A stretch of 64,000 nt of DNA from Leptolyngbya ohadii IS1 (GTDB taxonomy: Bacteria > Cyanobacteriota > Cyanobacteriia > Elainellales > Elainellaceae), in contig NZ_NKFP01000007.1 in the NCBI RefSeq assembly GCF_002215035.1, positions 1 through 64,000 of the forward strand. The letters are read 5' to 3'. Positions 59,866 through 64,000 of the stretch are shown here, one piece after another. How positions within the stretch are numbered: the first letter of the stretch is position 1; the number at the start of each line of letters is the position of its first letter. The position numbers and the translations under genes are program-made. The notes beneath the pieces were generated by a model. The model made no database searches and had not been told where the DNA came from. It saw nothing but the letters and a program-made list of their open reading frames with translations.

Positions 59866-60315
59866 CTATAGCTCTTGCAAGAAGGTCGCTTGACTGTCTG
59901 GAAGTTCGATTGTAGGATTTGCGCCCACCACTGCCTTCATCGCCTCCGGGTAGGACAAACCATTTTTGATGAGGTAGGCAGCAAGCATCGTCCCTGTCCG
60001 ATGTCTGCCCGTACTACAATGCACGGCAACGGCTTGTCCTAGCTCATTCTGATGCTGGACAAAATCGAGAAACTCTTGAAGCTGAGACTCTGTGGGAACC
60101 GAATCGATCGCAATGGGGAGCCAGACAAAAGGAATTCCAGCTTCCTGATAAAAGTCAAGATTAGATGGCTCATGAAACACAGAGATGATCGCCCCAACAC
60201 CTGCCACTTGCAAGGTAGAAAGTTCTTCTGTGGCAGGTTGTCGAACTCCTGCTAGTTTGCCAGGAATAATCCACCAAAGATTCTTCTCAATCGGCTGCAC
60301 GGATTGTTCCTTCAT
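59866..60315 (-). CDS. Dual-specificity phosphatase-like protein 1 (CX5R)
   Basis: A 149-residue protein: NLWWIIPGKLAGVRQP opening, GVGAIISVFHEPSNLDFY, and P-loop VHCSTGRHRTGTMLAAYLI with catalytic Cys and Arg. It is shorter than its neighbour by the C-terminal tail only. Fifty-six nt separate it from acr3, so it is probably co-transcribed with acr3, arsJ and the GAPDH gene. CX5R P-loops also serve arsenate reduction in LMW-PTP and Cdc25-type ArsC/Acr2, which is why the context is interesting. The activity is unproven. Confidence 0.82.
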   Translation of the reverse strand: MKEQSVQPIEKNLWWIIPGKLAGVRQPATEELSTLQVAGVGAIISVFHEPSNLDFYQEAGIPFVWLPIAIDSVPTESQLQEFLDFVQHQNELGQAVAVHCSTGRHRTGTMLAAYLIKNGLSYPEAMKAVVGANPTIELPDSQATFLQEL

Positions 60316-60371
60316 TGTTCTCGTCCTGTAAAACTTGCTTTACATCGATCGCAGCAGGAAATCACAGCGGG

Positions 60372-61523
60372 CTAGCGATAAGGACTCATACAGCGTGGGT
60401 CACTGAGCGTTGCCTTTTCCGGTTCTCTCGGAAACCACATCGCCGTTCGCTTACAAAGCTCAACCAGCATCAGCATTACGGGTACTTCAATTAGCACCCC
60501 CACCACCGTTGCCAGAGCTGCCCCTGAATCCAAGCCAAACAATACAACCGCAGTGGCGATCGCCACCTCAAAATGATTGCTGGCTCCTATCAGTGCCGCT
60601 GGCGCTGCATCCTCATAGGACAACCTAAGCTTTTGGGCTACCACGTAAGAAATTAGGAAAATGAAATTGGTTTGAATAAATAGCGGCACTGCAATCAGCA
60701 GAATATGGAGCGGATTGTTGACAATCAGTTCTCCCTTAAAGGCAAACAGTAGAATTAGCGTAATCAGCAGTGCGGCGATCGCTACTGGGCTGAGGTATTG
60801 CAGAAACCGCCGTTCAAACCATTCCCGCCCCTTGTGCTTGAAGATCCAGTAGCGCGAGTACATTCCTGCGATGAGAGGTAATCCCACGTAAATCAGCACA
60901 GAGAGGGCGATCGTCTGCCAGGGTACAGTCAGGTCATTAGCAGCCAGGAGCCAGCGACCCAGCGGCGCGTAGAGAAACAGCATTGCCAGCGAATTAACCG
61001 CGACCATGGCCAGCGTATGTCCCTGATTGCCATAGCAGAGGTAGCCCCACATCAGCACCATTGCCGTACAGGGTGCGATCCCCAGCAAAATGGTTCCGGC
61101 GATATAGGAATTTGCCAGCGGCACTTCCACGCCTCGAATGATTTCAGTACCCGTGATGAGCGGACGAAAGAGCCAGCCAAGGAAGAATTGGGCAAAGACG
61201 ACCATCGTGAAGGGCTTAATCAGCCAGTTCACTACCAGCGTCAGAATTACAGGCTTGGGAGTGCGAACAGCTTGCGCTGCCTGCGAGAAATCGATCTTCA
61301 CCATGATGGGATACATCATGAAAAACAGGCAAATCGCGATCGGAATTGACACCTGATAAATGCTCATTGCATCAAGCGCAACGGCAATGCCTGGAAACAG
61401 TCGCCCCAGCAAAATCCCTGCACCGATGCAGAGGAAGACCCAGAGCGTCAAATATCGCTCGAAGAAGCTGAGCGAACTACCTGCCTTCACTGCACGGGGG
61501 GAAATTGAACCTTTAGAAGCCAT
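60372..61523 (-). CDS. acr3: ACR3 arsenite efflux permease
   Basis: A 383-residue membrane protein with ten helices. The key Cys is in [16 protein letters not shown] and the key Glu in [14 protein letters not shown], both hallmarks of ACR3. It exports arsenite using the proton-motive force. It sits third in the GAPDH-arsJ-acr3-phosphatase order on the minus strand, 27 nt after arsJ. Confidence 0.93.
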   Translation of the reverse strand: MASKGSISPRAVKAGSSLSFFERYLTLWVFLCIGAGILLGRLFPGIAVALDAMSIYQVSIPIAICLFFMMYPIMVKIDFSQAAQAVRTPKPVILTLVVNWLIKPFTMVVFAQFFLGWLFRPLITGTEIIRGVEVPLANSYIAGTILLGIAPCTAMVLMWGYLCYGNQGHTLAMVAVNSLAMLFLYAPLGRWLLAANDLTVPWQTIALSVLIYVGLPLIAGMYSRYWIFKHKGREWFERRFLQYLSPVAIAALLITLILLFAFKGELIVNNPLHILLIAVPLFIQTNFIFLISYVVAQKLRLSYEDAAPAALIGASNHFEVAIATAVVLFGLDSGAALATVVGVLIEVPVMLMLVELCKRTAMWFPREPEKATLSDPRCMSPYR

Positions 61524-61550
61524 GAGAACAAACGTGAGTGGAATAGGAAA

Positions 61551-62813
61551 TTAGTCGCCGTCGCCTGCTTTCCAGGCAAGTGCTTTGCTGGGTTGTGGGT
61601 CAGGCAGTTTTAGCGAGATGATCCAGGCTGCCAGGACAAACAGCGATGACACCCAGAGACAGCCCACCAACCCGTACAGTTGATAGACCAAGCCAGATAA
61701 GACTGTACCAATCAGCCGCCCACCAGAATTTGCCATGTAGTAGAAACCGACGTTGAGGGCAACTTTGTCGTCGTCGGTGAATGCCAGCACTAAATAGGAG
61801 TGAACGGCAGAGTTGAAGGCAAACACAATGCCAAAGAGCATCAAGCCCACCACAATCGTCACATCGGGCGGTGCGTTAAGCTGCATGGCTAAGGCAATAC
61901 TGGCAGGAACGGCTGTGAGAATTCCCGTCCAGAACTGAATAGTCTTCGACTTGGGCGGTTCACCGTTGCCAAAGCGTCTCAGCAGTGTGGGTGCCAAAAA
62001 CTGAATGATGCCATAGCCAATCACCCAACAGGCTAGAAATCCTCCGGCTTGATAGAACGACCAGCCTAATACACTCCGCAGGAAAACGGGCAGTCCTACG
62101 ACAAACCAGACATCTCTAGAGCCAAACAGAAAGAAACGCGCTGCCGATAGGATGTTAATCTCACGGCTCTTGGAAAATAGCTGGGTGAACTTCACCTTTG
62201 CCTTAATTTTGCCCATGCCGCTGGGAAGCATGATTCCAGTAAACATTACCAGGATTAGCCCGATCGCCATAATCCAGAGCGATATCACAAACCCAAACGC
62301 GCCGAGCAATGCGGCTCCGAGGAAGAAGCCAACGCCCTTGAGCGCATTCTTCGATCCGGTCAGCACTGCCACCCACTTAAATAGGGAGGATTGTGCTTCT
62401 TGTGGGACAACCAGGCGAATTGCGCTCTTAGAACTCATTTTGGTTAGATCTTTGGCGATACCTGAAAATGCCTGGGAAGTCATGACATACAGGACGGCAA
62501 GCCATTGTGCCCAGTCGCGGTTGAGAAACGACAGCATGATCAGAGCAAATACCTGAAGCCCTATGCCGCTGTAAAGCGTCACTTTTAAGCCTAACTGTGA
62601 GCCAATCCAGCCACCCAAAAAATTGGTGACAATGCCAAAGACTTCGTAGAACAGGAACAGAAATGCAATCTGAATCGGAGTGTAGCCAATCTCGTTGAAA
62701 TAAAGCAGCACCAGCATTCGCAGTGCGCCATCGGTTAGCGTAAAGCCCCAATAAGCGAGGGTGACGATCGCATAGTTTTTGAGGCTGGCACGGGGAGCAG
62801 AGGTAGAAGTCAT
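61551..62813 (-). CDS. arsJ: ArsJ organoarsenical efflux MFS protein
   Basis: A 420-residue major facilitator with about eleven helices (LAYWGFTLTDGALRMLVL opening). ArsJ exports 1-arseno-3-phosphoglycerate, the unstable product made from arsenate by a GAPDH. The dedicated GAPDH gene lies 13 nt upstream in the same operon, the diagnostic arrangement. This gives direct arsenate resistance without reduction. Confidence 0.9.
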   Translation of the reverse strand: MTSTSAPRASLKNYAIVTLAYWGFTLTDGALRMLVLLYFNEIGYTPIQIAFLFLFYEVFGIVTNFLGGWIGSQLGLKVTLYSGIGLQVFALIMLSFLNRDWAQWLAVLYVMTSQAFSGIAKDLTKMSSKSAIRLVVPQEAQSSLFKWVAVLTGSKNALKGVGFFLGAALLGAFGFVISLWIMAIGLILVMFTGIMLPSGMGKIKAKVKFTQLFSKSREINILSAARFFLFGSRDVWFVVGLPVFLRSVLGWSFYQAGGFLACWVIGYGIIQFLAPTLLRRFGNGEPPKSKTIQFWTGILTAVPASIALAMQLNAPPDVTIVVGLMLFGIVFAFNSAVHSYLVLAFTDDDKVALNVGFYYMANSGGRLIGTVLSGLVYQLYGLVGCLWVSSLFVLAAWIISLKLPDPQPSKALAWKAGDGD

Positions 62814-62826
62814 GTCAAAGAATTCC

Positions 62827-63840
62827 TTAATTCAGACTCAACGCAACTTTTCGTGCCAGTTCCACCATGCGGTTGGAATAGCCCCACTCGTTGTCGTACC
62901 AGGCATAGATCTTGACCTGGGTATCATCTACCACCATCGTGGAGAGCGCATCGACGATCGAAGAACGAGGATCATTCAGGTAGTCGATCGACACCAAGGG
63001 ACGCTCCTCATAGCCCAGAATGCCTTTGAGCGGCTCCTGCTCCGATGCCTGCTTCAGCAGTTGATTCACCTCTGCCACCGTTGTCGGACGAGCCACTTCA
63101 AACACGCAATCAGTGAGAGAGGCATTCAGCAGGGGAACCCGTACTGCTAGTCCATTCAGTTTGCCGTTCAGTTCGGGATAGATTAGCCCGATCGCGGTTG
63201 CAGACCCGGTACTGGTAGGAATCAGGGATAGGGCGGAAGCGCGTGCCCGGCGCAGGTCTTTGTGGGGTGCATCGACCAGCGTTTGCGTATTGGTGTTGTC
63301 GTGAATTGTCGTAACCACGCCATGCTTGATGCCGATGCCTTCATGGATTACTTTTACGACAGGTGCAAGGCAGTTCGTCGTACAGGAAGCTGCGGTTAGC
63401 AAATGGTGTTGAGCCGGGTCGTACAGGTAGTCATTGACTCCCATCACTACATTCAACGCGCCCTCTTTTACCGGAGCCGCCACAATCACCTTGCGAACGC
63501 CTCGCTTGAAGTAGGGATCAAGCGTCTCAAGGGTGCGGAATTTTCCAGAACATTCCAGCACAATGTCAACGCCCAGGTCATCCCAGGGCACATCTCCCGG
63601 CTTGGCATGTTCGGAGAAGGTAATGGGCTTACCATCGATATAAATGCGATCGTCACCAGCCGTAACATCCGGTGTCCAGCGACCATGCACTGAGTCAAAC
63701 TTCAACAGGTGAGCCGCTGCTTCGGTTCCGCCCTTCACCTCATTGATATGAACAAACTCCAGGTCTTCCCATCCCCAGGCGGCTCTCAGGTCTAATCGCC
63801 CAATCCGCCCAAATCCATTGATTCCTACCCGGATTGCCAT
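62827..63840 (-). CDS. gap: ArsJ-associated glyceraldehyde-3-phosphate dehydrogenase
   Basis: A 337-residue GAPDH: NAD-binding [13 protein letters not shown], catalytic Cys in [12 protein letters not shown], a His in [10 protein letters not shown], and the ending [15 protein letters not shown]. In ars operons this enzyme uses arsenate in place of phosphate, and ArsJ removes the product. It is the first gene of the operon, preceded by an ArsR-box-like repeat, which supports an arsenic rather than glycolytic role. Confidence 0.92.
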   Translation of the reverse strand: MAIRVGINGFGRIGRLDLRAAWGWEDLEFVHINEVKGGTEAAAHLLKFDSVHGRWTPDVTAGDDRIYIDGKPITFSEHAKPGDVPWDDLGVDIVLECSGKFRTLETLDPYFKRGVRKVIVAAPVKEGALNVVMGVNDYLYDPAQHHLLTAASCTTNCLAPVVKVIHEGIGIKHGVVTTIHDNTNTQTLVDAPHKDLRRARASALSLIPTSTGSATAIGLIYPELNGKLNGLAVRVPLLNASLTDCVFEVARPTTVAEVNQLLKQASEQEPLKGILGYEERPLVSIDYLNDPRSSIVDALSTMVVDDTQVKIYAWYDNEWGYSNRMVELARKVALSLN

Positions 63841-63857
63841 CGCGCCTCCATTTCAAC

Positions 63858-63895
63858 ATATATTGATGAGTAGTCTATCAAGTTTTATTGATAGA
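63858..63895. promoter_or_regulatory. ArsR-box-like sites upstream of the GAPDH-arsJ-acr3 operon
   Basis: TCTATCAA (63874-63881) and TTGATAGA (63888-63895) are perfect inverted arms around 6 nt. A further ATATATTGATGA precedes them from 63858. The TTGATA half is shared with the arsI site. It lies 34-55 bp upstream of the GAPDH start. Confidence 0.6.
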
Positions 63896-64000
63896 TGCTA
63901 CAAGACACCCCCCCGGTCACACGGTTTAGAGAAATCGAATACCTTAATCCTTATCGGTGCAGGGACGGGCAGGTAGCATCGGGCTGTAGCGGCGAAACTC
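63896..64000. other. Window end, no feature seen
   Basis: A short stretch with a C8 run near 63908. No gene or repeat is recognisable before the window stops. Confidence 0.4.

Noticed and set aside
63896-63920. C8 run as a functional signal
   Set aside because: A simple homopolymer near the window end without conserved context.
1-64000. tRNA, rRNA or riboswitch genes
   Set aside because: I looked for tRNA-like CCA ends with TTCGA loops, rRNA signatures and leader structures and found nothing convincing.

Overview
The window looks like filamentous cyanobacterial DNA, probably Leptolyngbya-like. Signs are abundant HIP1 octamers (GCGATCGC), cyanobacterial families (DUF4058, Uma2, cyAbrB, DevBCA, an ARC6-like IMS domain, DUF2809) and many dispersed palindromes. 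A parA-parB pair with three upstream palindromes, a RecD-like helicase, a MobC-like gene, DinB, a type IV restriction system, several insertion sequences and an arsenic island all suggest a megaplasmid or other accessory replicon. No rRNA, tRNA or core housekeeping cluster is visible.

Layout. 1-190: end of a CRISPR array without cas genes. 0.3-3.1 kb: two membrane-inserted GNAT acetyltransferases and a TPR protein. 3.3-4.2 kb: truncated transposase fused to an isochorismatase fragment. 4.4-7.5 kb: Crp-type regulator divergent from a paired YdcZ-like transporter, then a glutathione-reductase-like gene. 7.6-11.5 kb: devBCA exporter with a divergent TetR regulator and two matching operators. 11.5-12.5 kb: IS6 remnant and decayed zinc-ribbon gene. 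12.9-18.1 kb: giant secreted LRR/RTX protein. 18.6-22.3 kb: MobC-like protein, DNA polymerase IV, secreted nuclease, GIY-YIG protein. 22.3-25.1 kb: repeats, an intact IS, broken genes. 25.2-28.3 kb: carotenoid oxygenase and TPR/IMS protein. 28.6-32.4 kb: coupled operon of a RelE-like/SF1 helicase fusion and a coiled-coil protein. 32.9-40 kb: DUF4058, a broken methyltransferase-HNH fusion, DUF2809, cyAbrB, Uma2, nucleotidyltransferase. 40.1-45.9 kb: partition and RecD module. 45.9-50.4 kb: DMT transporter, truncated NERD protein, small membrane and zinc-ribbon proteins, second nuclease. 50.9-56.1 kb: McrBC and an IS630 element. 56.2-63.9 kb: arsenic island (arsH, MFS, arsI, arsR, two dual-specificity phosphatases, acr3, arsJ, GAPDH).

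The most striking signal is a family of 37-40 bp palindromic elements (plus one 78 bp double unit) inserted at CGATCG/GATCGC sites, each bounded by a direct repeat of the site. Removing the element on paper restores one reading frame in a carotenoid oxygenase, in a 2OG-oxygenase-like remnant and in an HNH nuclease. Other copies are multiples of three and add 13 or 26 codons in frame to a zinc-ribbon protein, a secreted nuclease and the same HNH gene. Other candidates for new biology are the RelE-like/helicase plus coiled-coil operon and the two tandem CX5R phosphatases inside an arsenic operon that has no arsC.

All calls rest on reading the sequence and on recall of protein families; no searches were run.
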